From Candidatus Woesearchaeota archaeon (lineage in GTDB: Archaea; Nanobdellota; Nanobdellia; Woesearchaeales; JACPBV01), in NCBI GenBank assembly GCA_019323195.1, contig JAHWHQ010000048.1, positions 1 to 31,560 on the forward strand: a DNA stretch of 31,560 nucleotides, read 5' to 3'. A program made the translations under genes and the position numbers. Below are positions 1 through 7,202 of this stretch, piece after piece. A model generated the notes under the pieces. It was not told where the DNA came from and searched no databases. It was given only the letters and a program-made list of their open reading frames with translations. Every line of letters starts with the position of its first letter. Position 1 is the stretch's first letter.

Positions 1-204
1 AGATGAAGGATAAGAAATAAACTTACCGACGACAAAATACGGAAAATGGAGCATATAGACTATAAAAAACCTATTTTATTGTCGTAAAAATCAGTTTTTA
101 TCATTCATTTCGAAGGGCACTCTCAAAAAGTACATAATACCAAACTACCTTTTAAATTAAGCATTACCTCAAGAATCACTTTTCTTATCTAATGAAGCAT
201 TCTC

Positions 205-603
205 TCACTTCTTGACAGCCTTCATCTTCTTTGTCAATGGTATCTTGGCGCCGCAGTTGCAGCATTCAACAACATAGGCCTGGACCCCCATGAAGCTTCT
301 TCTTTTATAGGGTGCTGTGCTCTCTCCTTCCTTGCCGCAGCTTGGGCATAGGTATTTTGCTTCTAGGTTTAGTGATTCCTCATGGGCTTTCTTCTCTTCT
401 GTAAAGCCGCAGTCAGGGCATCTGTATTCAGCTGCCCTTATCTTTACCTTGCCCTTATCTACAGGCTTGCCCATCTTTGCCTTGCTGCACTGGGGGCACG
501 CCTTCTTGTATACCCATGCTTTTATATTACCTTTTCCCTCTTCTAATGTCCTGTTTGTAAAGTAAACTAGCTCTTGCATTGACTCTGGTTCTTTTACTGG
601 CAT
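205..603 (-). CDS. Four-knuckle zinc-ribbon protein (132 aa)
   Basis: A small protein with four Cys-X2-Cys knuckles (CPQC, CPDC, CPSC and CCNC, at about residues 36-39, 62-65, 86-89 and 114-117), so it probably binds two zinc ions as two consecutive zinc ribbons. The C-terminus is lysine-rich, which suggests nucleic-acid or ribosome contact, but no function is known to me. I chose ATG at 603 because GAGGTG sits 6 nt upstream of it; an in-frame GTG at 612 overlaps that ribosome binding site. It follows the DegT-like gene by about 23 nt on the same strand, so the two are probably co-transcribed. Similar stand-alone zinc-ribbon proteins are common in DPANN genomes (recalled, not searched). The reading frame is secure; the function is unknown. 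Confidence 0.8.
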   Translation of the reverse strand: MPVKEPESMQELVYFTNRTLEEGKGNIKAWVYKKACPQCSKAKMGKPVDKGKVKIRAAEYRCPDCGFTEEKKAHEESLNLEAKYLCPSCGKEGESTAPYKRRSFMGVQAYVVECCNCGAKIPLTKKMKAVKK

Positions 604-626
604 GGTTTTCACCTCATATAATAGCC

Positions 627-1430
627 CTAAAGCCTCTTGACCTCTATGCTTACTGCATCGCAGTTAACCCTTATATACCTAGGGCATAAAGTGTATTCAT
701 ATTTATTTTTTTTGCAGTACCCCTCTATCTGTTCTTTTTCCATCTCATTATTAAACTTTACTATTACGTTAATGCCTTTCCTGTTCCTGTGGATTATCTC
801 GAATCTTTTCAGCTCATCCTTTATCTTGGTGTTTATATTTTTTAATGAGGCTAATCTTTTTTCCAGGCTTAGAAGCTTTTCATAAAAATCATCTCCTAGT
901 TTTTCTTCTTTGATCTCTGTCAGGTCCAGCCATCCCTTGTCTCTTACTGCCAATAGTCCTCCACAGCCGTAGTTTAACGGCTTGTCATTGCCGAAAGAGC
1001 ATACTGATATGTCCCCGTATTTAGCCTGTCTTGTCCCTATCGATCCTGAGATGTCGTTGATCAGGAGGCAGTTCTTATTTTTACATATCCTATAGACAGG
1101 CACCATATCCTGCTCTGCAGCATAGCCTGGCATTGAGTTTATGAGAAGGACTGAATCTTTACCAATATCCTTAAGCTCTTTTATGTTTAGAATGCCATAA
1201 TCTGTCTTCAGCTCGATCAGCTTAAGTTTCAGCTTTTTAGGGAACTGTTTGTATGTTATCCAGCCGCCCTGGTCCTGGATAAAGACCTTTGTCTTCCCCA
1301 GTTTCTTGCCTATCCTTAATGCATAAAGGATTGCCTTGTTTCCTCTTGGAACTATCTTGATATGCTCTTTATCGGTAAGGTTCTTCAGCATGGCGTGTGT
1401 TCTTTTGTCCATCTTGTTTTTCTCTTTCAT
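627..1430 (-). CDS. Compact DegT/DnrJ/EryC1-like PLP-dependent protein
   Basis: At 267 residues this is much shorter than usual DegT/DnrJ/EryC1 aminotransferases (about 370-400). It keeps the landmarks of the PLP site: INDISGSIGT near 124-133, with Asp126 placed to bind the pyridine nitrogen, and SFGNDKPLNYGCGG near 145-158, where Lys150 matches the Schiff-base lysine of the family's SFxxxKxxxxGxGG motif. The N-terminal part (NKAILYALRIG, VFIQDQGGWITY) fits the family's helix and substrate loop. The C-terminal small domain is reduced, so it may be a minimal sugar aminotransferase or a regulatory relative. No clear ribosome binding site precedes the ATG, in keeping with leaderless expression. 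The zinc-ribbon gene follows directly. Confidence 0.65.
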   Translation of the reverse strand: MKEKNKMDKRTHAMLKNLTDKEHIKIVPRGNKAILYALRIGKKLGKTKVFIQDQGGWITYKQFPKKLKLKLIELKTDYGILNIKELKDIGKDSVLLINSMPGYAAEQDMVPVYRICKNKNCLLINDISGSIGTRQAKYGDISVCSFGNDKPLNYGCGGLLAVRDKGWLDLTEIKEEKLGDDFYEKLLSLEKRLASLKNINTKIKDELKRFEIIHRNRKGINVIVKFNNEMEKEQIEGYCKKNKYEYTLCPRYIRVNCDAVSIEVKRL

Positions 1431-1451
1431 TGTCTTAATTTTTTGTCTTTA

Positions 1452-1483
1452 ATTATTTTTTGTTTTGCGCAAGCAAAAATAAT
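1452..1483. repeat. Hairpin-forming inverted repeat between divergent genes
   Basis: ATTATTTTT (1452-1460) pairs with AAAAATAAT (1475-1483). Inside it, TTTTGC-GCAA-GCAAAA (1463-1478) can form an alternative perfect 6-bp hairpin with a GCAA tetraloop. It lies between the minus-strand DegT-like gene and the plus-strand nucleotidyltransferase gene, so it could be a protein-binding site or a transcript-end hairpin. No function can be assigned. Confidence 0.4.
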
Positions 1484-1506
1484 GGGTGTTCAATAAAAAA
1501 AGAAAC

Positions 1507-1515
1507 TTTTATATA
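1507..1515 (+). promoter_or_regulatory. TATA box for the nucleotidyltransferase gene
   Basis: TTTTATATA lies about 27 nt ahead of the ATG at 1540, which predicts a leaderless transcript. There is no Shine-Dalgarno sequence between them. Confidence 0.6.
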
Positions 1516-1539
1516 TGACTTAATACTTATAGTTATTAT

Positions 1540-2403
1540 ATGGTACAAAAAAGCATCCTGATAACAAAAAGGGAAGCAGAGGTCATAAATAAGAGGCTGC
1601 AGAACAGGAAACTGACACAGCAGGACTCAAACTACCTGAGCAGGTATGTAAGGCCTAAGCTGAGGGAGATGGCGCATATAGACAGCAGGCTGTTGTTGAG
1701 CAGGCTGGAGTATAACAGGAAGATCCCGTCTATTGAGCGATATATAAAGGATTTGATTCTTAAGAATATAAAATATGTCAGCTCAATAACAGTATACGGC
1801 TCTGCAGTTTACAATAACTACAGGGATTATAATGATATTGATGTTCTTGTTACAGTAAGAAGGAAAACATGGAAGAGATTGGGGGAGAAATTACTCTTAG
1901 CCAGGAAAATACAGAAAAAATCTAAGTTAAAATTAGACATTAAAATCTATACAGACGAATATGTTTATTATTCTTATCCCAATAATATAGTTCTTATTTA
2001 TGGATTAAAAGATAGTAAAACTATATATGGACTGTTAAGACATAAAAAAAATATAGAGATTAAAAAACTCTATTTAAAGATGCATTCTGATTACAGTGAG
2101 ATGATACTTGATAATGTTAAAGAAGATGGAATTAGCTCTGTGTCTGCTAAAGATCTGTACTCTGCAATAAGGAATATGGCTATAATAAAACTTATTATGA
2201 AAAAAACAGTAGATAATATTCAGCTTAACCAGATATTAGAGAATGAATTGGGCAAAAATATCATAAAAAGATTAAAAAACAACTCAAAATCAACAGTTGT
2301 AAAAGAAATAGCTTATCTTTACCTCAAGGATTTATATAATAGCACTATTAAGCTTATTAACAGCTTAAAGGAGGAAATAAAATGGGGAAAAGGCAATCGA
2401 TAA
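1540..2403 (+). CDS. Nucleotidyltransferase-fold protein
   Basis: A 287-residue protein with a central minimal nucleotidyltransferase motif: VYGSAVYNNYRDYNDIDVLV, where Gly87-Ser88 is the nucleotide-binding turn and Asp99 and Asp101 are the metal-binding pair. Asp133 (KLDIKIY) fits the third acidic position. An N-terminal helical region of about 70 residues and a helical C-terminal region flank it. The family transfers NMP groups to proteins, RNA or antibiotics, and many small members are toxins or antitoxins. It overlaps the next gene by 22 nt, and its 3' end carries that gene's ribosome binding site. From about 1900 on, the base composition is richer in A and T than the housekeeping genes, hinting at accessory origin. 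The target is unknown. Confidence 0.75.
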   Translation: MVQKSILITKREAEVINKRLQNRKLTQQDSNYLSRYVRPKLREMAHIDSRLLLSRLEYNRKIPSIERYIKDLILKNIKYVSSITVYGSAVYNNYRDYNDIDVLVTVRRKTWKRLGEKLLLARKIQKKSKLKLDIKIYTDEYVYYSYPNNIVLIYGLKDSKTIYGLLRHKKNIEIKKLYLKMHSDYSEMILDNVKEDGISSVSAKDLYSAIRNMAIIKLIMKKTVDNIQLNQILENELGKNIIKRLKNNSKSTVVKEIAYLYLKDLYNSTIKLINSLKEEIKWGKGNR

Positions 2404-2696
2404 AATCTTTGGCTAACTCCATTGCTCTTGTTTCAGTCCATAAGATATTAGTAAAATATACAAATAAACCGGAATCTAAAAAATATCTTGAAGATGAGGT
2501 AGATATTTATTCATTGGAGGCTTCCGAGAAATCAGAAGAGTATAGCTGGAAAAGAGAAGAGCTTAAGAATATGGAACTAAGGGCAATAAGAATAACAAGG
2601 AATAAATTAATAAATAAATATCCTGATATAAGCCTAAGTGATGAAGAGGTAAGGAAATTTGTTATTGATTCAATGCAGGAATTATCTTTACAATGA
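2382..2696 (+). CDS. Small charged protein of unknown function, coupled to the nucleotidyltransferase
   Basis: A 104-residue, lysine- and glutamate-rich, probably helical protein that I do not recognise. A strong ribosome binding site, AAGGAGG at 2368-2374, sits 7 nt before the ATG, inside the upstream nucleotidyltransferase gene, so the pair is translationally coupled. It overlaps the following methyltransferase gene through ATGA. No HEPN RX4-6H motif is visible, so the pair is not a clear HEPN/MNT system. A partner or antitoxin-like role is possible from position and size only. Confidence 0.6.
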   Translation: MGKRQSIKSLANSIALVSVHKILVKYTNKPESKKYLEDEVDIYSLEASEKSEEYSWKREELKNMELRAIRITRNKLINKYPDISLSDEEVRKFVIDSMQELSLQ

Positions 2697-3175
2697 CCTA
2701 CTATGACCAGATCTCAGAGGGCTATGAAGAACTCCATAAGGAAGAGCAGCTGAAAAAGGTTGGGCTGATAAAAAAACATCTGAAGCTTGATCCGGATGAC
2801 AAGCTGCTTGATGTAGGCTGCGGCACAGGACTTACAACAGAGCCGTGGAGATGCAAAAGGTACGGCATTGACCCTGCGCCTAAGCTGCTGGAAAGGGCAA
2901 GAAGCAGGGAGAAGATAGAATATAAATTAGCTCCTGCTGAGTCTATCCCTTACCCTGATAATTTCTTTGATGTTGTTATTTCTATTACAGCCATACAGAA
3001 CTTCCAGGATATTGAGAAAGGGCTGAGTGAGATTAAGAGGGTTGGAAAGGACCGTTTTGTGTTAAGTTTTCTTAAGAGGAGCAGTAAGAAAGGGATGATA
3101 GACAGATTAATAAGAAAATTATTTAAAGTGAGGGATGTTATTGAAGAGGATAAGGATATAATCTATTTTATCTAA
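2693..3175 (+). CDS. Small class I SAM-dependent methyltransferase
   Basis: The glycine-rich motif LLDVGCGTGLTT (about residues 38-49) binds S-adenosylmethionine. GIDPAP supplies the acidic residue at the end of strand 2, and the segment around PYPDNFFDVVISI matches the family's strand 4. At 160 residues it lacks most of the usual C-terminal substrate-binding region, so the substrate cannot be guessed. The start ATG overlaps the stop of the upstream gene (ATGA), which places it in the same operon as the nucleotidyltransferase pair. It belongs to the Methyltransf_11 type. The stop falls one base before the next start. Confidence 0.8.
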   Translation: MTYYDQISEGYEELHKEEQLKKVGLIKKHLKLDPDDKLLDVGCGTGLTTEPWRCKRYGIDPAPKLLERARSREKIEYKLAPAESIPYPDNFFDVVISITAIQNFQDIEKGLSEIKRVGKDRFVLSFLKRSSKKGMIDRLIRKLFKVRDVIEEDKDIIYFI

Positions 3176-3176
3176 A

Positions 3177-3662
3177 ATGTCAAAGCTAACAGACCCAAGG
3201 CAGGTAGTATTGGTGACATGCAGGGAAGAGATAGAGATCTTAGGAAAAAATCAGGTAAAGGATAACATAATAACAATAGCATGGCACATGCCTGTCAGCT
3301 TTTCCCCCAATCTTTATGCCATATCTGTAGGGAAGACGCGCTTCAGCTGCGAGATGATAAGGAAAAGCAAGGCCTTTGTCGTTAATTTCGTTCCTGTTGA
3401 GCTGGAGAAAGCGGCCTTGACCTGCGGGACAAAGTCAGGAAGGTATGCTGACAAGTTCAAGGAGGCAGGGCTTGGGAAAGAGGAGTCTGAAAGCATAGAC
3501 TGCCCTGTCATAAAGGAGGCTTTAGGGCACATGGAATGCGAGGTCATCAACGAGGTGGATGCAGGAGACCACATCATCTTTATAGGAAGGGTTCTGAATT
3601 CTGAGCTTAAGAAAGCCGGAAAAAGGCTGATGCAGAAGGAGAAGGAGTTTATTGGGGCTTGA
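3177..3662 (+). CDS. Flavin reductase-like (FMN-binding split barrel) protein
   Basis: A 161-residue protein resembling the flavin reductase-like domain (PF01613). The early segment VVLVTCREE followed by NIITIAWHMPVSFSPNLYAISVG is the split-barrel core that cradles FMN, and SCEMIRKSKAFVVNFVP is the typical following strand-helix. Family members reduce FMN or FAD with NAD(P)H, or act as small flavoproteins in redox repair. It begins one base after the methyltransferase stop, so it is likely the last gene of that operon. Its length is slightly short but normal for archaeal members. The electron partner is not visible nearby. Confidence 0.85.
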   Translation: MSKLTDPRQVVLVTCREEIEILGKNQVKDNIITIAWHMPVSFSPNLYAISVGKTRFSCEMIRKSKAFVVNFVPVELEKAALTCGTKSGRYADKFKEAGLGKEESESIDCPVIKEALGHMECEVINEVDAGDHIIFIGRVLNSELKKAGKRLMQKEKEFIGA

Positions 3663-3664
3663 TG

Positions 3665-3691
3665 GTTTTTTCTTTTTTTATTGGGTTTTTC
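3665..3691 (+). terminator. T-rich transcription termination region
   Basis: Runs of T (six, then seven, then five) begin just after the flavin reductase stop codon. Archaeal RNA polymerase stops at such U-runs without needing a hairpin. Confidence 0.5.
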
Positions 3692-3701
3692 AAGGGTAAA
3701 C

Positions 3702-3710
3702 TTTATATAT
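3702..3710 (+). promoter_or_regulatory. TATA box for the GT-HAD/treT operon
   Basis: TTTATATAT at 3702-3710 should start transcription near 3735. That leaves a short leader containing AGGGGGGT (3748-3755), which sets the ATG at 3760. Confidence 0.55.
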
Positions 3711-3759
3711 CATTGGTAATACTATATAGAGTGATTTATTCAGAATAAGGGGGGTATCA

Positions 3760-5730
3760 ATGAAAATATGCTATGCAAGCCAGTCATTTTATCCGCACAT
3801 CGGCGGTGTTCCTACCTATCTCCTCAATCTTGCAAGAGAGATGAAAGAGAAGGGCAATGAGGTTGTTGAGGTTCACCTTAGGCCACAGGGCGAGGAGAGC
3901 TATGACGAAATAAAGGGCATCGAGATCCACAGGGTTCCAAAAGAGCCCATAGATACAAAAATAATGCTGGAATACAGCAGGTTCAAGGAAGCTGTCTATA
4001 AGGAATGCCATTATAACAAGAAAGGCTTTACAAAGCCTGCCCAGGAGATGGAGGGTTTCCAGGAATTCAATCAGGTGAACGAGTATTTTGGGGAAGAGAT
4101 AAAGACACTGCTTGAGCAGAACCCTGCTGACATAGTGCATATCCATGACTTCCAGCTGTTGTTCGCATATAAGTATGTTCCAAGAGGAACCCCTCTCATC
4201 TTAACATGGCATATACCTTTCATAAATAATATGTCAAGAAACCTTTCTAAATTCCTTGTCAAGCACCTTAGCGAGTATGACAAGGTGGTTTTCTCTTCGC
4301 AGGATTATATTGATGCAGCAGTAAAAGCAGGGCTTGATAAGGGAAAGACAGAACTGGTCTACCCGATAGCGAATACCAACCTGTTTAAGGTATTGGATGT
4401 TGATAAAGAGAGCCTTAAGAAGAAATATAAGATTCCAAAGAGCTCAAAGGTTATCTTATGCATCCAGAGGGTAGACCCGAAATCCGGGCATGAGCAGCTT
4501 ATCAGGGCCCTTCCTGATATACTGAAAAAAGTACCTAATGCAAAGCTGGTGTTTGTAGGGGGGAAATCCATGAGCAACAAGCTCTCAAAGGACAGGGAGG
4601 TTCTTATAAAAAAGGTTAACCAGCTGGTGAAAAAGCTGAAGCTTGGAAAGAATGTGATATTTACAGGAAATATCAACTATAACCTTCTTCCGGAGGTGTA
4701 TAATATTGCAGATGTTGTTGCATTATGCTCTCAAAATGAGGGTTTTGGGCTGTCTGTTACAGAGGGCATGGCATGCGGAAACCCCATAGTAGGCACCAGG
4801 GTGGGAGGGATAGTGATACAGGTAAAGAACGGAAAAAACGGCTTTTTGGTTAATGTAGGGGATATAAAAGCAACAAGCGACAGGATCATAAGGATACTTA
4901 CTGATGATGAGCTGAGGAAAAATATGGCAGCAAGCTCATTAAGCATAGTGGAAAATAATTTTAAGATAGAAAGAGGGATTGAGAAATACCTTATGCTCTA
5001 TAATGAGGTAAAAAGGATCAAGGATGAGCTGCATGGGGTCAAATACATCAACCTTTTAGATATCAAGGGCATAATAACCGACCTTGACAGGACAATAACA
5101 GACCAGCCGCCTAAGCTGGATTTTGACCCTGCTGATTATGACACAGAGCTTCTTAAGGAGCTGAAGAGCCTTAATGTTGACTTATTTCTTGCTACAGGAA
5201 GGAACATCCATTATGTCAAGAAGCTCTGCAGCAGGTTTAAGATCTGGAAATGTGTTATTGCAGAGAACGGGGCTGTTATCTATTTCCCTAAAACCAGGAA
5301 AACAATTACTACAAATACGTTTTATATGGCCCGGGCCAAGAGGATAATAAGGGGCATGGACCTTCCGGGAACAACTATAGGAAAGGTTATTGCAAGCATC
5401 AGCATAAAAAACCTATCCCTTATAAGGAAGAAGCTTGGGAAGCTCGCAGATAGTGTTATGTTTGTTAAGAATGCTGATGAGATCATGGTCACCCCGCTGG
5501 ATATTGACAAAGGGACAGGCGTGCAGCTTGCCATGCAGCAGCAGAACCTGGACATGGACAAGACGATACTTATAGGCGACGGGGAGAATGATGTTGATAT
5601 GTTCCTGAATCCAGGGTTTAAGATAGCGCTGGCAAATGCAGACAAAAAACTGAAGCAGCTTGCCAACCAGGTGACAGAGATGCCCTCTACAGCAGGGATA
5701 AGGGAGATAATAAAAAAGCTTAAGGCATGA
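3760..5730 (+). CDS. GT4 glycosyltransferase fused to HAD-type sugar phosphatase
   Basis: A two-domain enzyme of 656 residues. Residues 1-415 form a GT-B fold, family GT4 transferase: HIGGVPTYLLNLA at 13-25 is the N-terminal glycine loop, and EGFGLSVTE (Glu327 and Glu335, the EX7E motif) binds the nucleotide-sugar donor. Residues 435-656 form a HAD type IIB phosphatase: DLDRT (Asp441, Asp443), LATGR (Thr479), Lys584, and GDGENDVD (Asp607, Asp611). The layout recalls sucrose-phosphate synthase joined to its phosphatase: glycosyl transfer to a sugar phosphate, then dephosphorylation. It overlaps the treT-like gene (ATGA), which supports a role in making a disaccharide or glycoside solute. The donor and acceptor cannot be read from the sequence. 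The start is set by AGGGGGGT upstream. Confidence 0.85.
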   Translation: MKICYASQSFYPHIGGVPTYLLNLAREMKEKGNEVVEVHLRPQGEESYDEIKGIEIHRVPKEPIDTKIMLEYSRFKEAVYKECHYNKKGFTKPAQEMEGFQEFNQVNEYFGEEIKTLLEQNPADIVHIHDFQLLFAYKYVPRGTPLILTWHIPFINNMSRNLSKFLVKHLSEYDKVVFSSQDYIDAAVKAGLDKGKTELVYPIANTNLFKVLDVDKESLKKKYKIPKSSKVILCIQRVDPKSGHEQLIRALPDILKKVPNAKLVFVGGKSMSNKLSKDREVLIKKVNQLVKKLKLGKNVIFTGNINYNLLPEVYNIADVVALCSQNEGFGLSVTEGMACGNPIVGTRVGGIVIQVKNGKNGFLVNVGDIKATSDRIIRILTDDELRKNMAASSLSIVENNFKIERGIEKYLMLYNEVKRIKDELHGVKYINLLDIKGIITDLDRTITDQPPKLDFDPADYDTELLKELKSLNVDLFLATGRNIHYVKKLCSRFKIWKCVIAENGAVIYFPKTRKTITTNTFYMARAKRIIRGMDLPGTTIGKVIASISIKNLSLIRKKLGKLADSVMFVKNADEIMVTPLDIDKGTGVQLAMQQQNLDMDKTILIGDGENDVDMFLNPGFKIALANADKKLKQLANQVTEMPSTAGIREIIKKLKA

Positions 5731-6953
5731 AGATGATACCAAAGCTTAACGATTACAGGAAAATTGTCGGGGAAAAGGTCATAGAAAAGATCAGGGAGAG
5801 TTCTGAGCATCTGGAAGGCAAGCATGTAGTCCATATAAGCTCTACAGCTGTCGGAGGGGGTGTTGCAGAGATACTTAATACCCTTACCTTTCTTATGAAT
5901 GATATCGGGATAGATACAGGATGGCGGATACTGTTAGGCTCGCACTCTTTCTTTAAGATCACAAAAGGGATACATAATGCGCTGCAGGGCCAGAGATGGA
6001 GGATGACTGACAACAGGAAATGCGTATACCTTGAGTACTGCAAGAGGAATTCCATAATAAACCATGTAAAGGACCATGATATTGTAATCATCCATGACCC
6101 GCAGCCGTTGGCGATGGTGCAGGAGTACGAAAAAAAGACAACATGGCTTTGGAGGTGCCATATCGATATATCCAGGCCGGATGCTGAGACAATGCGGTTC
6201 CTGCTGCCTTTCATAAAGAGGTTTGACGGGATGGTAATATCGTCAAAAAAATTCAGGATAAGGAAGCTGAGGATCCCGCAGTTCATGATCCCTCCAAGCA
6301 TAGACCCATTGTCGCAGAAGAACAAGAAGATCAGCCATAGCAAGGCAAGATGGCTTTTGTCCAGGAAAGGCATTGATCTTGACAAGCCGATAATACTCCA
6401 GGTCTCCAGGTTTGACCCCTGGAAGGACCATATGGGCGTTATAAAGATGTATGAGAAGATAAAAGAAAAAGAGGACTGCCAGCTGGTCCTGATGGGGGAT
6501 ATGGCATCAGATGATCCCCAGGGCCCTATGATATACCATAAGGTTAAGCAGAAGAGCGAGCAGATAAAGGGCATAAAGCTCATAACAGAGAAGAATGACA
6601 TACTTGTCAATGCTCTGCAGCAGGAAGCAGATTTAGTGTTCCAGAACTCGATCAAGGAAGGCTTTGCCCTGACAGTTTCAGAGGCGTTGTGGAAAAAGAC
6701 GCCTGTGCTTGGAACGCCTGTCGGGGGCATACCCTTGCAGATAAAGGACAGAAAGACCGGCTTCCTGATAAAAAACAGGAAAGACGGCATAAACAAGGCT
6801 TTGAGGCTTCTGAAGGATGAGAAGCTAAGGAAGAAGATGGGCAATCTTGGCCATGAGCATGTAAAAAAGAACTTCCTTATAACAAGGCATCTGCAGGATT
6901 ATGTTGACCTGTTTAACATGTTCTATCCTAAGCCAAAAGCAAAAGGCATATAG
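5727..6953 (+). CDS. treT: Trehalose synthase, glycosyltransferring (TreT-like)
   Basis: A 408-residue GT4 protein that resembles archaeal TreT, which joins a nucleotide-activated glucose and free glucose to make trehalose, reversibly. Family marks include STAVGGGVAEILNTL near the N-terminus, the segment around GWRILLGSHSFFKITKGIHNALQG, HDPQPLAM, and EGFALTVSEALWKKTPVLGT, which carries the EX7E donor-binding glutamates. The length matches known TreT (about 410). It overlaps the GT-HAD fusion gene by four bases (ATGA), so the two are translationally coupled and probably act in one solute or storage pathway. Sugar specificity is an inference: the TreT family also includes kojibiose- and sucrose-related enzymes. 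Confidence 0.85.
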   Translation: MKMIPKLNDYRKIVGEKVIEKIRESSEHLEGKHVVHISSTAVGGGVAEILNTLTFLMNDIGIDTGWRILLGSHSFFKITKGIHNALQGQRWRMTDNRKCVYLEYCKRNSIINHVKDHDIVIIHDPQPLAMVQEYEKKTTWLWRCHIDISRPDAETMRFLLPFIKRFDGMVISSKKFRIRKLRIPQFMIPPSIDPLSQKNKKISHSKARWLLSRKGIDLDKPIILQVSRFDPWKDHMGVIKMYEKIKEKEDCQLVLMGDMASDDPQGPMIYHKVKQKSEQIKGIKLITEKNDILVNALQQEADLVFQNSIKEGFALTVSEALWKKTPVLGTPVGGIPLQIKDRKTGFLIKNRKDGINKALRLLKDEKLRKKMGNLGHEHVKKNFLITRHLQDYVDLFNMFYPKPKAKGI

Positions 6954-6982
6954 TGAAGAAGGTAAAACATACCCAAAACCCA

Positions 6983-7145
6983 GCTTCATCCATAAAATCC
7001 TTCGGGGTTGCCATCGGCTCGCTTGGAGCCTGTCATTTATTTAAGGGCGGCCCCTCCCCGTAAGGGGCATCACCCTCCGCCGAGGATGTGCAAGGGAATG
7101 CATCGCTCGCAAGATTGATGGCAACCTTCATTTTATGGATGAAGC
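6983..7145. repeat. Structured intergenic element, copy A (nested inverted repeat)
   Basis: The outer arms GCTTCATCCATAAAAT (6983-6998) and ATTTTATGGATGAAGC (7130-7145) are perfectly complementary over 16 bp. A second pair, GGTTGCCATC (7006-7015) and GATGGCAACC (7117-7126), adds 10 bp across an asymmetric internal loop of 7 versus 3 nt. Inside lie GGCTC/GAGCC (7016-7030), GGCGG/CCGCC and a CCCCT/AGGGG apical hairpin. The 8-mer AAAACCCA flanks the element (6975-6982 and 7149-7156). It ends about 15 bp before the purE TATA box. It shares layout and motifs with the copy at 25436-25600 and is not a protein gene. It may be an RNA or a mobile hairpin element. Confidence 0.75.
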
Positions 7146-7160
7146 CAAAAAACCCAAAAA

Positions 7161-7170
7161 ATATATAAAT
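7161..7170 (+). promoter_or_regulatory. TATA box for purE-purC
   Basis: ATATATAAAT lies 33 nt before the purE ATG. The short leader holds GAGGTGAT (7192-7199), a good ribosome binding site 3-4 nt before the start at 7203. Confidence 0.6.
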
Positions 7171-7202
7171 AAAGATAAAGATGTTCTTATCGAGGTGATT
7201 TT

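Noticed and set aside
29..85. Inverted repeat ACGACAA...TTGTCGT near the window start
   Set aside because: Only 7 bp match perfectly and the longer pairing needs a 3-nt gap; with no gene context to the left, it cannot be told from chance in AT-rich DNA.
1540..2696. HEPN/MNT toxin-antitoxin pair
   Set aside because: The nucleotidyltransferase is larger than MNT antitoxins and the 104-residue partner has no RX4-6H motif.
5753..6844. 363-codon open frame antisense to treT
   Set aside because: Composition is biased and no domain is visible; the plus-strand TreT-like protein is clearly the real gene.
7006..7126. Integron attC site as explanation for the structured elements
   Set aside because: The ends do not match the RYYYAAC and GTTRRRY core boxes in the required order, and no integrase or cassette array is seen; kept only as a remote alternative.
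6983..7145. CRISPR repeat or array
   Set aside because: The structure is one nested inverted repeat, not regularly spaced direct repeats, and no cas genes are present.
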